From the NCBI GenBank assembly GCA_035479875.1, contig DATIIH010000008.1, positions 11,743-75,742 of the forward strand: a stretch of DNA of 64,000 nucleotides, in the 5' to 3' direction. Made by a program: the position numbers and the translations under genes. Below are positions 43,092 through 52,558 of this stretch, piece after piece (the first letter of the stretch is position 1; every line of letters begins with the position of its first letter). Source of the DNA: PMNU01 sp035479875. Its GTDB lineage: Bacteria; Patescibacteriota; Saccharimonadia; Saccharimonadales; UBA4665. Under the pieces are notes generated by a model. The model searched no databases. It had not been told where the DNA came from and saw nothing but the letters and a program-made list of their open reading frames with translations.

Positions 43092-44318
43092 ATGCCGCTC
43101 GTACGGATTCGCCCAGCACCGCCACCGCCCAAACGGTGGCCCAAACATGTACGCAATGTATGCATTCTGTTAGTAGTTGTGGCGGCCGGCATCAACGTAC
43201 TGCGCCCCGTTCCGCCAGCGACCATCACAGCGCTGGCGCTGCCGACTACGGTCGCTCAGCAGGTGGCAGTAGAGTGGCCGGCAACCGGCGAGGCCGCGCT
43301 CCAAGTGGCGGGCATTAGCCCCATCCTAGATAACGGCCAAACCGCTCCGGCGGCTACGGCCAGCATAGCTAAAGTGATAACCGCTCTTACCGTTTTGCAG
43401 AAAAAGCCGCTGCTTCCCGATACCACGGGCGGCACCATCACGCTCACGCCAAGCGATGTCGACCTCTACAACACCTACCTCGCCCAAGACGGCTCAGTGT
43501 TGCCCGTAACCGCCGGGCAGCAACTCAGCGAGTACGACGCCCTAGCAGCCATATTACTACCGTCAGCCAACAACATCGCCGATACCTTCGCCATATGGGG
43601 TTACGGTACTATGACCGCTTATCGCGGTGCGGCCACCCAATTTGTACACGACCTAGGCCTCACCAACACGGTAATCGGCTCCGATGCCAGCGGCTACTTA
43701 GCCGATACCACCAGCACGCCACGCGATCTCATAGTGCTTGGCGAGCAAGCCATGCAAAATCCGGTGTTTGCGCAGATCGTAGGCCTACCGCGTACCACTA
43801 TCGCCGGCCAAGGAACGATTTATAACTTTAACTCGATGCTTGGCGACGACGGTATTGTGGGCATTAAAACCGGCAATAATAACGAAGATCCCGGTGCATT
43901 TTTGTTCGCCGCCAACTACCAAGTGAGTAAAGGCCATTCGGTGGTGATTTACGGTGCCGTGCTCAATGCCCCGTCACTGCGCAGCGCCCTGCTATCCAGC
44001 GTGCCGATTATCAACTCCGCGCAACAGGCACTCGAATATGTGACGCCGGTACGCGCCAAGCAAACCATTGCCACCGTAAAAACGGCTTGGGGCGCGAGCA
44101 CTACTGCAGTGGCAGCCAGCGATGTAAGTTTGGTGCACTGGAAAGGCAATGACTTAATGACGACAGCGAGTGTTCCGGCACACACCACAGCATTTAAAAA
44201 AGGTGCCACACTTGGCACAGTAAAAATCACCAGCAACGACAAAATAAGTTCAGCGAATGTGGTACTCAGCAAAGATGTACCAAAGCCAAGTTTTTGGTGG
44301 CGCCTAACTCGGCACTAA
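43092..44318 (+). CDS. D-alanyl-D-alanine carboxypeptidase (PBP5/serine hydrolase family)
   Basis: Trims the terminal D-Ala of peptidoglycan stem peptides outside the membrane. The 408-aa chain has an N-terminal membrane anchor (VRNVCILLVVVAAGINVL), then the three penicillin-binding motifs: SxxK in TASIAKVITAL, SxN in LLPSANNIADTF, and KTG in VGIKTGNNNEDPG, each with normal spacing. The C-terminal 110 residues form a beta-rich domain. It is divergent from lemA with 54 nt between them and ends at a bidirectional terminator. Confidence 0.92.
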   Translation: MPLVRIRPAPPPPKRWPKHVRNVCILLVVVAAGINVLRPVPPATITALALPTTVAQQVAVEWPATGEAALQVAGISPILDNGQTAPAATASIAKVITALTVLQKKPLLPDTTGGTITLTPSDVDLYNTYLAQDGSVLPVTAGQQLSEYDALAAILLPSANNIADTFAIWGYGTMTAYRGAATQFVHDLGLTNTVIGSDASGYLADTTSTPRDLIVLGEQAMQNPVFAQIVGLPRTTIAGQGTIYNFNSMLGDDGIVGIKTGNNNEDPGAFLFAANYQVSKGHSVVIYGAVLNAPSLRSALLSSVPIINSAQQALEYVTPVRAKQTIATVKTAWGASTTAVAASDVSLVHWKGNDLMTTASVPAHTTAFKKGATLGTVKITSNDKISSANVVLSKDVPKPSFWWRLTRH

Positions 44319-44320
44319 AT

Positions 44321-44348
44321 AAAAACACCCAGTAAACTGAGTGTTTTT
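44321..44348. terminator. Bidirectional intrinsic terminator
   Basis: AAAAACAC and CAGT pair with ACTG and GTGTTTTT around an AA loop with one C.A mismatch. The A-run on one side and T-run on the other let it end both the carboxypeptidase transcript and minus-strand transcripts after tRNA-Val. Confidence 0.8.
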
Positions 44349-44351
44349 ACA

Positions 44352-44428
44352 TGGTGGGCGCTGAGGGGCTCGAACCCCCGACCCCCTCGGTGTAAACGAG
44401 GTGCTCTAGCCAACTGAGCTAAGCGCCC
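44352..44428 (-). tRNA. tRNA-Val (anticodon TAC)
   Basis: Cloverleaf on the minus strand: acceptor GGGCGCT/AGCGCCC, D stem GCTC/GAGC, anticodon stem CCTCG/CGAGG with loop TTTACAC, T arm GGGGG-TTCGAGC-CCCTC, discriminator A and encoded CCA (44352-44354). Confidence 0.96.
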
Positions 44429-44487
44429 TGGGAACCCGCCTATTGTAAATTAACGACGTTAATTTTGCAATAAGACGAGTCGGTGTG

Positions 44488-45228
44488 CTATACAAAATCG
44501 ACAAATTGGCCGGCGTTAGCCACTATGGTCTGCAGCGCGTCAGGCATGAGCACCATACCCTGACGAGGCAGTGGGTTTGGGTCTTTAGCGGAGGGCTCTG
44601 GTTGGTGGACACCCATGTCTATAAATCCAACCGATGGTTCGCCCCGCCTATTACCAAGGTTGTAGTATAGATCCAACGCGGCTCGGTTTGTCGTGTCGGT
44701 CTCGATCCAGATACCGTCATCTAACAGCGGTGGCAGTCCGTCGACTCCGCCGTCCATAGTCAGTTCAACAATTTGCTTCAAGCCGGCAATCGCTAACCGT
44801 CTGCCGATACCCTGACCCTCAAAGCTACTACCGGGGACTTTCGGGTTATTGTAAGCCGTCCTAAAGGCCATCGTCCGTTGCGGCCTATAAGGAGCGTCGG
44901 GGTAGTCACCTTTTGGAAATGCTTCGCCACCAATCCATACGAGACCAGCCACGTCATCGACGCCCTCCATCGGTAGATCTTCTTCTAGCCCAGGTGCAAC
45001 CTCATCGGTCCAAGCAGTAAACACGTCACGGCCGCCGCCCTTGGGGTGCCAGCCAGAAAATTTTTCAGGAGAAAAACGATTTTGGTCCTTTTGACCCAAT
45101 GTCGCCATGATGCCGGGGTGGAAGGCGCCAGCATACACTGCAGCACGAACCCGTTCATTATGACCGTGGCGAACGGTAATCGGGCCTTCAGTCTTTGATG
45201 GAAAAGTAGCAATTTTAGTAACTGTCAT
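44488..45228 (-). CDS. GNAT-fold N-acetyltransferase-like protein
   Basis: A 246-aa protein with the acetyl-CoA pyrophosphate-binding motif A, FEGQGIGRRLAIAGLKQIVE (Q/RxxGxG/A), in the middle, followed by an IETDTTNRAALDLYYNLGNR segment (motif B, AxxLYxxxGF-like). The N-terminal 120 residues are less standard and may hold the substrate site. The frame extends to 45312; I use ATG 45228 because TACAAT lies 6 nt upstream, as in other leaderless-looking genes here. Substrate unknown. Confidence 0.72.
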   Translation of the reverse strand: MTVTKIATFPSKTEGPITVRHGHNERVRAAVYAGAFHPGIMATLGQKDQNRFSPEKFSGWHPKGGGRDVFTAWTDEVAPGLEEDLPMEGVDDVAGLVWIGGEAFPKGDYPDAPYRPQRTMAFRTAYNNPKVPGSSFEGQGIGRRLAIAGLKQIVELTMDGGVDGLPPLLDDGIWIETDTTNRAALDLYYNLGNRRGEPSVGFIDMGVHQPEPSAKDPNPLPRQGMVLMPDALQTIVANAGQFVDFV

Positions 45229-45339
45229 AGGGTGATTGTAGCGCTCCTTAGATAAAAAGTACAGAGATGTTCTAGATGTCAAATTCATGTCATAGATTAT
45301 GATACCTGGCATCTGCTAAGCGACACCTGCGAGCTCTGG

Positions 45340-45846
45340 CTACCCAGGCGTGGGAACTGCAACTGTAATGAAGGGCAGCCACAGGCCGGCATTGATGAAG
45401 CCGGGAGGCACGGGCCCTAGGCCCATAGTCTGGTAGGACATGCGTCGCCTTGGGTCAAGATTGGGGTATTCCGGATGACTGGCGTACTCTACCAGCTCAC
45501 CCCTGTGGAGGCTGTGTGTCAGCGTAACAGCGACGCAGCCAGGAAATTGGGCGTCCGGAGGGTCCACTATACCGCGCCAGTAAGGCGTAAAGACCGGCTC
45601 ATGCCCCCGCAGTTCTTCCGCGATGCCAGCGCGCTGTTGAGCGGGCGACATGTGCATAGCCACGCCTGCCGCAATGCTAAAAAGCGCTCTGGCCGCACGT
45701 GCAGCGTGCGAAGTGCCTGGCCGGTAGTGCCACACGCTAATATCCATACCCAGTACAAGTTGCGCAGGGCTAAAAATCTGTCCTTCGCACACTTCTTCTA
45801 GCTGGGTACGGCGTAGCTGTTTCTCAACAGATGTCATAACCGACAT
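45340..45846 (-). CDS. Unknown soluble protein (168 aa)
   Basis: Ala/Pro/His-rich with a predicted helical middle (TSHAARAARALFSIAAGVAM) and a C-terminal segment rich in Pro and aromatic residues (LGPVPPGFINAGLWLPF). No motif, signal or membrane segment is recognised. TATGGT 5 nt upstream of the ATG hints at a leaderless start. Codon use looks like that of its neighbours, which supports a real gene, but function cannot be given. Confidence 0.45.
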   Translation of the reverse strand: MSVMTSVEKQLRRTQLEEVCEGQIFSPAQLVLGMDISVWHYRPGTSHAARAARALFSIAAGVAMHMSPAQQRAGIAEELRGHEPVFTPYWRGIVDPPDAQFPGCVAVTLTHSLHRGELVEYASHPEYPNLDPRRRMSYQTMGLGPVPPGFINAGLWLPFITVAVPTPG

Positions 45847-45877
45847 ACTCTACCATAAACCGGGCACAATTACAATG

Positions 45878-45906
45878 TTGCAAGATGCACCAGGAGTGCC
45901 TATACT
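45878..45906 (+). promoter_or_regulatory. Promoter of the FMN reductase gene
   Basis: TTGCAA (45878-45883), 17 nt, TATACT (45901-45906). Immediately downstream, ACTTTGTAAAGT (45909-45920) is an imperfect-centre palindrome at the transcription start, a likely repressor site. AAAGGAG precedes the GTG start at 45934. Confidence 0.7.
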
Positions 45907-45933
45907 ATACTTTGTAAAGTAAAGGAGCTCGAC

Positions 45934-46506
45934 GTGCAGAAAATAGTAATTATCACCGGCAGCACACGCCCTAACCGCAAAAGCAAGGTGGTCGCTGAAT
46001 GGGTGGCGAGCACCGCGGGCACCAGCAAAGATTTTGAGTTTGAGGTTGTCGACTTAGCCGACATCAACCTGCCTTTTCTCGACGAATCGATCCCGCCGAT
46101 GGCAGATAGATATCAGAATGAACACACCAAAAGATGGGCAGAGATCATCGGCCCAGCCGACGGCTACATCTTGGTTACACCAGAGTACAACCACAGCTAC
46201 TCACCGGTGCTCAAAAACGCTCTAGATTTTCTATACAAAGAGTGGAACCGCAAGCCCGTGGGCTTTGTAGGCTACGGCGTGGCAAATGGCGTGCGTGCCA
46301 TCGAACATCTTAAACAAGTTGTTGTGCAACTCGACATGGCACCGTTAAACGCACACGTTGGCTTTAACGTTATGGCGCATTGGGACCACGATGGCGCATT
46401 TAAGCCGGACGAAAGTGCGGCCCAGCTGCTAGGCCGCCTCCTCGGTGAGCTCAAGTGGTGGGGCGAGACGCTCAAAGCAGGCCGCGAACAAGCTACCGCA
46501 GCCTGA
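45934..46506 (+). CDS. NADPH-dependent FMN reductase (quinone/azo reductase family)
   Basis: A 190-aa flavodoxin-fold enzyme that reduces FMN-bound substrates such as quinones with NADPH. The FMN phosphate loop GSTRPNRKSKVVAEW is at residues 9-23 and the flavin-ring loop TPEYNHSYSPVLKNALDFL at about 85-104. The GTG start has AAGGAG 6 nt upstream. The promoter carries a palindrome suggesting substrate- or redox-responsive control; an HxlR-type regulator, a common partner of such enzymes, occurs 8 kb away. Confidence 0.9.
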   Translation: MQKIVIITGSTRPNRKSKVVAEWVASTAGTSKDFEFEVVDLADINLPFLDESIPPMADRYQNEHTKRWAEIIGPADGYILVTPEYNHSYSPVLKNALDFLYKEWNRKPVGFVGYGVANGVRAIEHLKQVVVQLDMAPLNAHVGFNVMAHWDHDGAFKPDESAAQLLGRLLGELKWWGETLKAGREQATAA

Positions 46507-46532
46507 CAACTGCCAACAACCTCGCCGGGCAC

Positions 46533-47189
46533 CTACTGCTCTAGATTAGCAAATATCGTCTTTGCCGTCTTAACCTCGGATAGATCAAAATACTCGCTAG
46601 CAGGCTTTGGATCGGACAGCCCGCTGTCGTCACCAGACGATTTCACGTACCCACCCGAAAATATGAACCCCATCGTCTTGCCGACTTGATTGGGATAAAA
46701 GCCTAGCCCACAGCCGCCCTGTCCGCTCGCCGTTTTATAAGCTGATGACATTAGATTGATGCTGTCTATATTCTTATGATTATCATTAGCGAGCGTCGGA
46801 ACGATGACGTATGCATCATTAAGCGGCACGACCGTGCCAAAATAAGCCGTGGCACAAGACATGGCCGGATTAACATGTGTCGTTGCCAAGTTAAAGTTCA
46901 TCTCAAAATTGTGGGGGCCGTCGAGCGTTATATCCTCTAAAACATAGCCGCTCGCCTCGCCTTTGGTGAGTTTCCAGCTAGACGGGTATGAGAACCGGAT
47001 CGTGCTGTGCGTCGATTTATACGTTAGCCAGCCGCTCGTGCCGGTCGTCGTGCCTGGATCAGTCACGGCGCTATTGGACGTGGGATGGGATCGATGCCAA
47101 ATGTAGACGCCGGTTAACGCCACTAGCGCAACCGCGAAGACGATCAAAAAAAGTTCTACTAGTGAAAATCCAAGCTGTCTTTTATGCAT
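46533..47189 (-). CDS. Type IV prepilin-like protein
   Basis: A 218-aa product with a textbook prepilin N-terminus: basic leader MHKRQLG, then FSLVELFLIVFAVALVALTG with Phe +1 and Glu +5, and a Ser/Thr linker. The soluble head (WLTYKSTHSTIRFSYPSSWK) resembles a PsbP-like beta fold that recurs in CPR membrane proteins, with two or three Cys. ATG 47189 is selected because GGAG lies 9 nt upstream and the prepilin motif begins there. Its gene overlaps that of a small membrane protein by 8 nt. No assembly genes are nearby. Confidence 0.78.
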   Translation of the reverse strand: MHKRQLGFSLVELFLIVFAVALVALTGVYIWHRSHPTSNSAVTDPGTTTGTSGWLTYKSTHSTIRFSYPSSWKLTKGEASGYVLEDITLDGPHNFEMNFNLATTHVNPAMSCATAYFGTVVPLNDAYVIVPTLANDNHKNIDSINLMSSAYKTASGQGGCGLGFYPNQVGKTMGFIFSGGYVKSSGDDSGLSDPKPASEYFDLSEVKTAKTIFANLEQ

Positions 47190-47469
47190 ATTCTTTAGCT
47201 CCAAAAACACGAACCTTAAGCAAAAGTAGTCTACACAATACAACGTGCACATGGAGGCCCACAGCCAGCACCGCAACTGCCATTGCAGCGTAGCCTAAAC
47301 CCGCTGGAGACATGAATCTAGCGGCTGCGAGGTGCGCCGCGGCTGCGGTATAGGGCACAAAGAGGCGAAAAAACAACGTCATATATAAAAACCATACCAC
47401 AAATACAATCAGCCGAATACCTTCCCGCTGTATCGCCTGACGCCACCGCGTTTGTAGGCTGGGATGCAC
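47182..47469 (-). CDS. Small two-helix membrane protein (95 aa)
   Basis: Basic, helical start (LQTRWRQAIQREG), two membrane helices (IRLIVFVVWFLYMTLFFRLF; GLGYAAMAVAVLAVGLHVHV), and a short basic tail. Its end overlaps the start of the prepilin-like gene by 8 nt, so the two are probably coupled. Function unknown. Confidence 0.55.
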   Translation of the reverse strand: MHPSLQTRWRQAIQREGIRLIVFVVWFLYMTLFFRLFVPYTAAAAHLAAARFMSPAGLGYAAMAVAVLAVGLHVHVVLCRLLLLKVRVFGAKEYA

Positions 47470-47529
47470 TTAATGAAGCTCCTTGCCAAAATGTTTAGGA
47501 TGAAGTTGCCCTATGTAAAAGGACTAGTT

Positions 47530-50500
47530 TTACTTGGCTTTGGCCGAAACGGTAGCGCTGGAGGCGCTTGCGTTGCCTGCTGCGTCGATGGCCACAATGT
47601 GGTAGCTGTAGGTGGTGCCGCTGACGAGGCCGGTGTCGGTGTAAGTGAGCGTGGAGCCGGAAACGGTCGCCACGGGGGTGGAGCCGCGGTAGATACGGTA
47701 GCCGGTGACGGCGACATTGTCGGTGCTGGCGGTCCAGGTGAGTTTAACGGTTTTGTTGGTAGTGCCGGTGACGGCGGTGAGGCTAGTGGGAGCAGTGGGA
47801 GCGGTAGTGTCGGCGGCAGTGGAGACGGTTGTGGCAGTGGCTTGGACGCTCTTGTTGCCGGCGGCGTCAAAGGCGTCGATTTGATAAGTGTAGGCCGTGA
47901 CGGGGCTGAGGCCGGTGTCGGTGTAAGTGAGCACAGCGCTGAGGGTGGCTATGAGCACGCCTTTGCGATAGATGTGATAGCCGGTGACGGCACGGTCGTC
48001 GGTGCTGGCGGTCCAGGTGAGGGTCTCGCTTGTGGCGGTCACGCTGGCTACCTTAAAGTTGGTGGGTTTGGTGGGAGCTACGGTGTCGACGGCCGACTGG
48101 GTGGTGGCGCTGGCGGTGTTGCTGGCGGCGCTCTGATTGCTGGCGGCGTCGAGGGCGCGCACGGTGTAACTGTAGGCGGTGCTGGCGGTGAGTCCGGTAT
48201 CTGAGTAGGTGGTGCCAGTGGGGCTACCGACGAGCGTGGTGCCGCGGTAGACTTTGTAGCCGGTGACGCCTTTGTTGTCGGTGCTGGCGGTCCAGCTGAG
48301 GTTGATTTGCGAGGCGCTGACGGGGGTGGCAGCGAGGCCGGTGGGAGCGGTGGGAGCTACGGTGTCGGGGGTGGTGGCGCTGGCAACTGCCGACTTGGCG
48401 CTAGTGTTGTCGGCGGCGTCGTAAGCGGCCACCGTGTAGGTATAGGTGGTGGCGCTAACGAGGCCAGTGTCGGTGAATGTGGTACCGATAACTGTGGCGA
48501 TGGGGGTGCCGGCGCCGTTGCGGTAAATGTTGTAGCCGGTGACGGCGATGTTGTCCGCGGCCGTGTTCCAGGCGAGGACGATGGAGGTGCCGTTGCTTTG
48601 CGCCGTGGCCGTGAGGCCGGTGGGAGTGCTCGGAGCGGTGATGTCGGGCAAAGTGACGTTCAGGCCGGTGCTGGGGCTGCTGTGGTTGCCGGCGGCGTCG
48701 TAAGCGTCGACAGTGAAGGTGTAGCTGAGCACATTGAGCACGCCGCTGGCGACAAAGCTGGTGCCAGCGGTAGTGCCAATGGGTGCGCCAGCGAGGTAGA
48801 CGGTGTAGCCGACGACACCGACGTTGTCGGAGGCAACGGTCCAGCTGAGATTAATATTGAGGCCGTTTACCGTGGCAGCGAGGCCGGTGGGCGTAGTGGG
48901 CGGCGCGGTGTCGGGGGTGGTGGCGCTGGCGGTGTTGCTGGCGGCGCTCTGATTGCTGGCGGCGTCGAGGGCGGTTACGGTGTAATTGTATGTCGTTGCG
49001 TTGGTGAGACCAGTGTCGGTGAATATGAGGGTGCTCGTGGTGCCGACCAGGCTACCGGCGCGGTAGACGTTGTAGCCTGTTACGCCGACATTGTCGGTGG
49101 GAGTAGCCCAAGTGAGCTTGATGGAGCTACCGCTTTGGGCGGTGGCTGCTAGGCTCGTAGGCGCGATTGGTGCCGTGACGTCGGGCAGTGTGGCGCTCGC
49201 CGAAGCGCTTTGTGAGCTAGTGTTACCGGCGGCGTCTACGGCAGTTACGGTGTAGCCATAGGTGGTGGCGTCTGTCAGGCCGATGTCGGTGAATGTGGTA
49301 CCAAGGACTGTGGCGATGGGGGCGCTGCTGTTGTTGCGGTAAATGTTGTAGCTCTTGACCGCGACGTTGTCGGTAGCCGCACCCCAGCTGAGCACGACCG
49401 CGTGGCCACCTTGGGCCGTGGCCGTGAAGCTGGCGGGTGTAGTAGGAGCCGTAGTATCGAGCGTGGTGGCGCTGGCTGAGACGCTGACGTCACTGGCGTT
49501 ACCGGCGGCGTCGAAGACGACTATGGTGTAGGCGTAGCTCGTAGCGTCAGTGAGGTTCGTATCGGTGTACGTGGTGCTGGTCGTGGTGGCAATGGGCGCC
49601 GTGGTGCCTGCGCGGTAGACGTAATAACCAGCGACACCAACGTTGTCGGTAGAGGCGATCCATGTGAGGCTAATGTGTGAGCCGTCGATAGGGGTAGCTA
49701 CGAGGCCGGTGGGGATGGTTGGAGCCGATGCGTCGGGCAGGCTAACGCTGGCTGAGCTGGAAGGGTCGCTTTCGTGGCCGGCGGTGTCGAGCGCTGTGAC
49801 TATGTAGGTGTAATTGCCACCGTCGATCAGGCCCGCATCGGTGAAGCTGGTGTCCGGCGTGGTGCCAACGAGCACACCGCCGCGGTAGATACGGTAGCCG
49901 GCGACGGCGACATTGTCGGCTGAGCCGGTCCAGGTAATGTGGGCCGAGAAGCCGCCAACGGCCGTTACTTGAACGCTAGCGGGGGCAGTGGGAGCGGTGA
50001 CGTCGGGCGTAGTGGCGGCGGCGACCGCAGTTTGGTCGCTCAGGTTACCCGCCGCGTCAGTGGCAACAACCATGTAGGTGTAATTCGTGGCGTCGTTGAG
50101 GCCAGTGTCGGTAAAGGTGGCGTCAGTGACAGCGCCAACAAGCGTAGTGCCGCGGTAGACGTTATAGCCGGTGACGCCGACATTGTCGGTGGGAGCGGTC
50201 CAGGTAAGCGTAATGCTATGCCCGCTGGCGTCGGCAGTGGCCATGAGGCCCGTGGGGGCGCTTGGCGCGGTGGTGTCTGGCGTAACAACGGTGGCGGGAA
50301 CACTTTGGACGCTGGTGTTACCGGCAGCATCTACGGCGGTCACGGTATAGGTGTAACTGGTGGCTTGGTTCAGGTTGGTGTCGGTAAAGGTGGTGGTGCC
50401 GGCCGGAAGGATTGCAAAGGGTATCGTGGTGTCGCCATTGCGGTAGAGTTTATAGCTTGATACAGCCACATTATCGGTACTGGCGGTCCAAGAAATTTGG

Positions 50501-52533
50501 GCCGTGGTGGCGTCCGTGAACGTGGCAGTGACGCCCGGGATACTCGGGGCCGTGACATCGGGTGTGACGGTGGTGACCGAGTCGCTCGGCGCGCTCTGGT
50601 TGCCGGCGGCGTCGATAGCGACGACGCTGTAGGTATAGCTGGTGGCGTCAATCAGGCCGATGTCGGTGAATGTGGTGCCGGTGACGGTTGCGATCGAGCC
50701 CGTGGTGCCAACGCGGTAGACGTTGTAGCCTGTAACTGCTGTGTCGTCTATGGAGGCGGCCCAGCTGAGGTTAACCTGGTGGCCGTCGGCATTCGCCGTG
50801 GCGCTCAGGCCCGTCGGTACGCTCGGCGCGGTGGTGTCTGGCGGAGTCGGGATAGCGGGTGTGATAGCAATAGCCGTATTGCTGGCCGCGCTTTGGCAGG
50901 CCGCGGCGTCTAGAGCCACCACGGTGTAGTTATAGCTCGTTTGTGGGGCGGCAGTGGCGTCAGTGTAGGCGGTGACTGCACCGATCGTGGTGAGCGGTGT
51001 GCCATCGCGCAGTACTTGGTAGCCGGTGACGCCAACGTTATCAGTGCTCGCGGTCCAGCTCAGATCGACTTCGGTGGGACCGACGGGGTTGGCGATAAGT
51101 CCGCTAGGCGCAGACGGGGCGGTAGTGTCGGGCGTGGTGACGCTTGCGATGTCGCTCGGTGCACTGGCGTTACCGGCGGCGTCAAAAGCAGCTACGGTGT
51201 ATGAGTACGTGGTGATGTCGGCCAGGCCGGAGTCGGTATATGTAGTGCCGGTGATGGTTGCGATCGGCGCCCCTCCCCCATTCCGGTAGATCTTGTAGCC
51301 GGTAACGCCGACGGCGTCGGTGCTGGCGGTCCAGCTGAGGTTAGCCGAGGTGCCGTTGCTGCCGAGGATAGCGGTGAGGCCTGGCACGCTTGGCGCGGTA
51401 ATGTCGGGCAGGGTCCAGGCACCCATAATCTTGGGGTCGTTGGCTAGGGCGTAGTAGTGCGCGCCCTTGGTGGGGCTCAAGCTGCCGTTGTCGTCGTAGC
51501 CCACGCGCCGGTTGGTACCGGTGGGCGATTGGCCGGAGCGCTCATCAAAGATCATATACATCTTCAGATTGCCGTACGGGCCAGTAGGGCCGGCGTCGAG
51601 TGCGGCTTTGGCGTCGTCGTAGAATTGCATTTCTTGGGTGGTAGTGGTAGTGATCCCCCACTCAGCTAGGCCCCAGGGCTTGCTGAGGAAATTGTGGGTG
51701 AGGCCGGTTACCGGGTCGGGCACGGTGCTACTATCCGCGGTTAGCAGGTTGTAGAAGCGACCGGTGACGGAGGCAAAGGTGGGTGTGGTGTTAGTGCCAT
51801 AGGGGTCGAAGGTGATCCAGTCGATGAGGTTATCGCCAGGGTAGAGGTCAGGCACGAGGCAGTCCCAGGCAGAGTAGCTCATGTAGTTCATCACCCACAC
51901 CACGTTGCTCACCCCGTCGACGTTTTTGAAACGATTTTCGGTGTAGGCCCACATGTTGCGGTAGTCGGCCACAGTGCCGGAAGTGCCTTTGTAGACAACG
52001 TTAGGGCAATTGGCGTCGCCGCCGGGAGACACATTGTCTTCGGGCTCGTGATACAGCGTGAGGAAGATTTTGGTATCGCCGAGCGATTTAATGCTGTTTG
52101 CCATGCTATCGATGGCAGCGTTTTGGTTGGCAATATCGCCCCAGGTTTCGGTGGGTTTCCAGTTGGTGTAGAGCAAAGTGTTTGGCCGGGTGGCGAAAGC
52201 GATGTCGGTGGCGTTGAGAGTGTTTTGGCCCGGGGTGTGGTAGGTGTGGAGAATATCGACGTGGCGCGAGTCATTGGTACCGTTAAAGGCCTGGCTTAGG
52301 CGCTTTTCGTGGCCGGCGATCTGCGCGGGGACGTTGGCGGCGGAGTCGTCGTAGTTGTAGGCCGCGGCACCCAACAACGGGCGGCAGGGGTTGACGAGCT
52401 TGGCGGTGAGGATGGGGACGCAAGGAGACGGGTCGGCCAGAGCTGGCGCGGCTTGAAGCACGGGCGCTATGAGGCTGCTAATGATAGAGATGACCGAAAT
52501 AATGGACGTGAGTTTCCGAATGATCCGCAACAA
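47530..52533 (-). CDS. Giant secreted GH26-like protein with 14 FN3 repeats
   Basis: A 1667-aa protein. An ATG at 52587 exists, but it lies inside the -35 box of a consensus promoter, so I place the start at TTG 52533, with AAAGG 8 nt upstream. This leaves a clean signal peptide (LRIIRKLTSIISVISIISSL, then AAPALADPS). Residues about 35-370 resemble a GH26-type (beta-mannanase-like) TIM barrel, with putative acid/base Glu in LTLYHEPEDN and nucleophile Glu in LAEWGITT. From residue 377 to the end are 14 FN3 domains, each about 90 aa (DTTAPSAPTGL...WTASTDNVGVTGY...YTVTAVDAAGN). No sorting signal or C-terminal anchor is seen. It is likely a secreted or cell-wall-associated adhesin/hydrolase acting on host or environmental glycans. 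Confidence 0.88.
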   Translation of the reverse strand: MLRIIRKLTSIISVISIISSLIAPVLQAAPALADPSPCVPILTAKLVNPCRPLLGAAAYNYDDSAANVPAQIAGHEKRLSQAFNGTNDSRHVDILHTYHTPGQNTLNATDIAFATRPNTLLYTNWKPTETWGDIANQNAAIDSMANSIKSLGDTKIFLTLYHEPEDNVSPGGDANCPNVVYKGTSGTVADYRNMWAYTENRFKNVDGVSNVVWVMNYMSYSAWDCLVPDLYPGDNLIDWITFDPYGTNTTPTFASVTGRFYNLLTADSSTVPDPVTGLTHNFLSKPWGLAEWGITTTTTQEMQFYDDAKAALDAGPTGPYGNLKMYMIFDERSGQSPTGTNRRVGYDDNGSLSPTKGAHYYALANDPKIMGAWTLPDITAPSVPGLTAILGSNGTSANLSWTASTDAVGVTGYKIYRNGGGAPIATITGTTYTDSGLADITTYSYTVAAFDAAGNASAPSDIASVTTPDTTAPSAPSGLIANPVGPTEVDLSWTASTDNVGVTGYQVLRDGTPLTTIGAVTAYTDATAAPQTSYNYTVVALDAAACQSAASNTAIAITPAIPTPPDTTAPSVPTGLSATANADGHQVNLSWAASIDDTAVTGYNVYRVGTTGSIATVTGTTFTDIGLIDATSYTYSVVAIDAAGNQSAPSDSVTTVTPDVTAPSIPGVTATFTDATTAQISWTASTDNVAVSSYKLYRNGDTTIPFAILPAGTTTFTDTNLNQATSYTYTVTAVDAAGNTSVQSVPATVVTPDTTAPSAPTGLMATADASGHSITLTWTAPTDNVGVTGYNVYRGTTLVGAVTDATFTDTGLNDATNYTYMVVATDAAGNLSDQTAVAAATTPDVTAPTAPASVQVTAVGGFSAHITWTGSADNVAVAGYRIYRGGVLVGTTPDTSFTDAGLIDGGNYTYIVTALDTAGHESDPSSSASVSLPDASAPTIPTGLVATPIDGSHISLTWIASTDNVGVAGYYVYRAGTTAPIATTTSTTYTDTNLTDATSYAYTIVVFDAAGNASDVSVSASATTLDTTAPTTPASFTATAQGGHAVVLSWGAATDNVAVKSYNIYRNNSSAPIATVLGTTFTDIGLTDATTYGYTVTAVDAAGNTSSQSASASATLPDVTAPIAPTSLAATAQSGSSIKLTWATPTDNVGVTGYNVYRAGSLVGTTSTLIFTDTGLTNATTYNYTVTALDAASNQSAASNTASATTPDTAPPTTPTGLAATVNGLNINLSWTVASDNVGVVGYTVYLAGAPIGTTAGTSFVASGVLNVLSYTFTVDAYDAAGNHSSPSTGLNVTLPDITAPSTPTGLTATAQSNGTSIVLAWNTAADNIAVTGYNIYRNGAGTPIATVIGTTFTDTGLVSATTYTYTVAAYDAADNTSAKSAVASATTPDTVAPTAPTGLAATPVSASQINLSWTASTDNKGVTGYKVYRGTTLVGSPTGTTYSDTGLTASTAYSYTVRALDAASNQSAASNTASATTQSAVDTVAPTKPTNFKVASVTATSETLTWTASTDDRAVTGYHIYRKGVLIATLSAVLTYTDTGLSPVTAYTYQIDAFDAAGNKSVQATATTVSTAADTTAPTAPTSLTAVTGTTNKTVKLTWTASTDNVAVTGYRIYRGSTPVATVSGSTLTYTDTGLVSGTTYSYHIVAIDAAGNASASSATVSAKAK
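47533..51405 (-). repeat. Tandem array of 14 FN3-encoding units (about 270-290 bp each)
   Basis: Fourteen successive units encode fibronectin type III domains that share D(T/V/I)xAPxxPTGL, LSWTASTDNVGVTGYxxYR, TYTYTVxAxDAAGNxS. The DNA repeats are diverged, not identical, so this is an old array, with some neighbouring units (9, 12 and 13) more alike. It is strongly GC-skewed, which creates long spurious Gly-rich frames on the other strand. Confidence 0.9.
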
Positions 52534-52558
52534 CTTAGCAACCTTTACTTTCCGGCTA

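Noticed and set aside
47464..49152. Long Gly/Val-rich plus-strand frames opposite the FN3 gene
   Set aside because: They are the antisense of the repetitive, GC-skewed FN3 coding sequence; no ribosome sites and no recognisable domains.
47533..51405. CRISPR-like repeat array
   Set aside because: The repeats are about 270-290 bp, diverged and coding (FN3); no short identical repeats with unique spacers and no cas genes.
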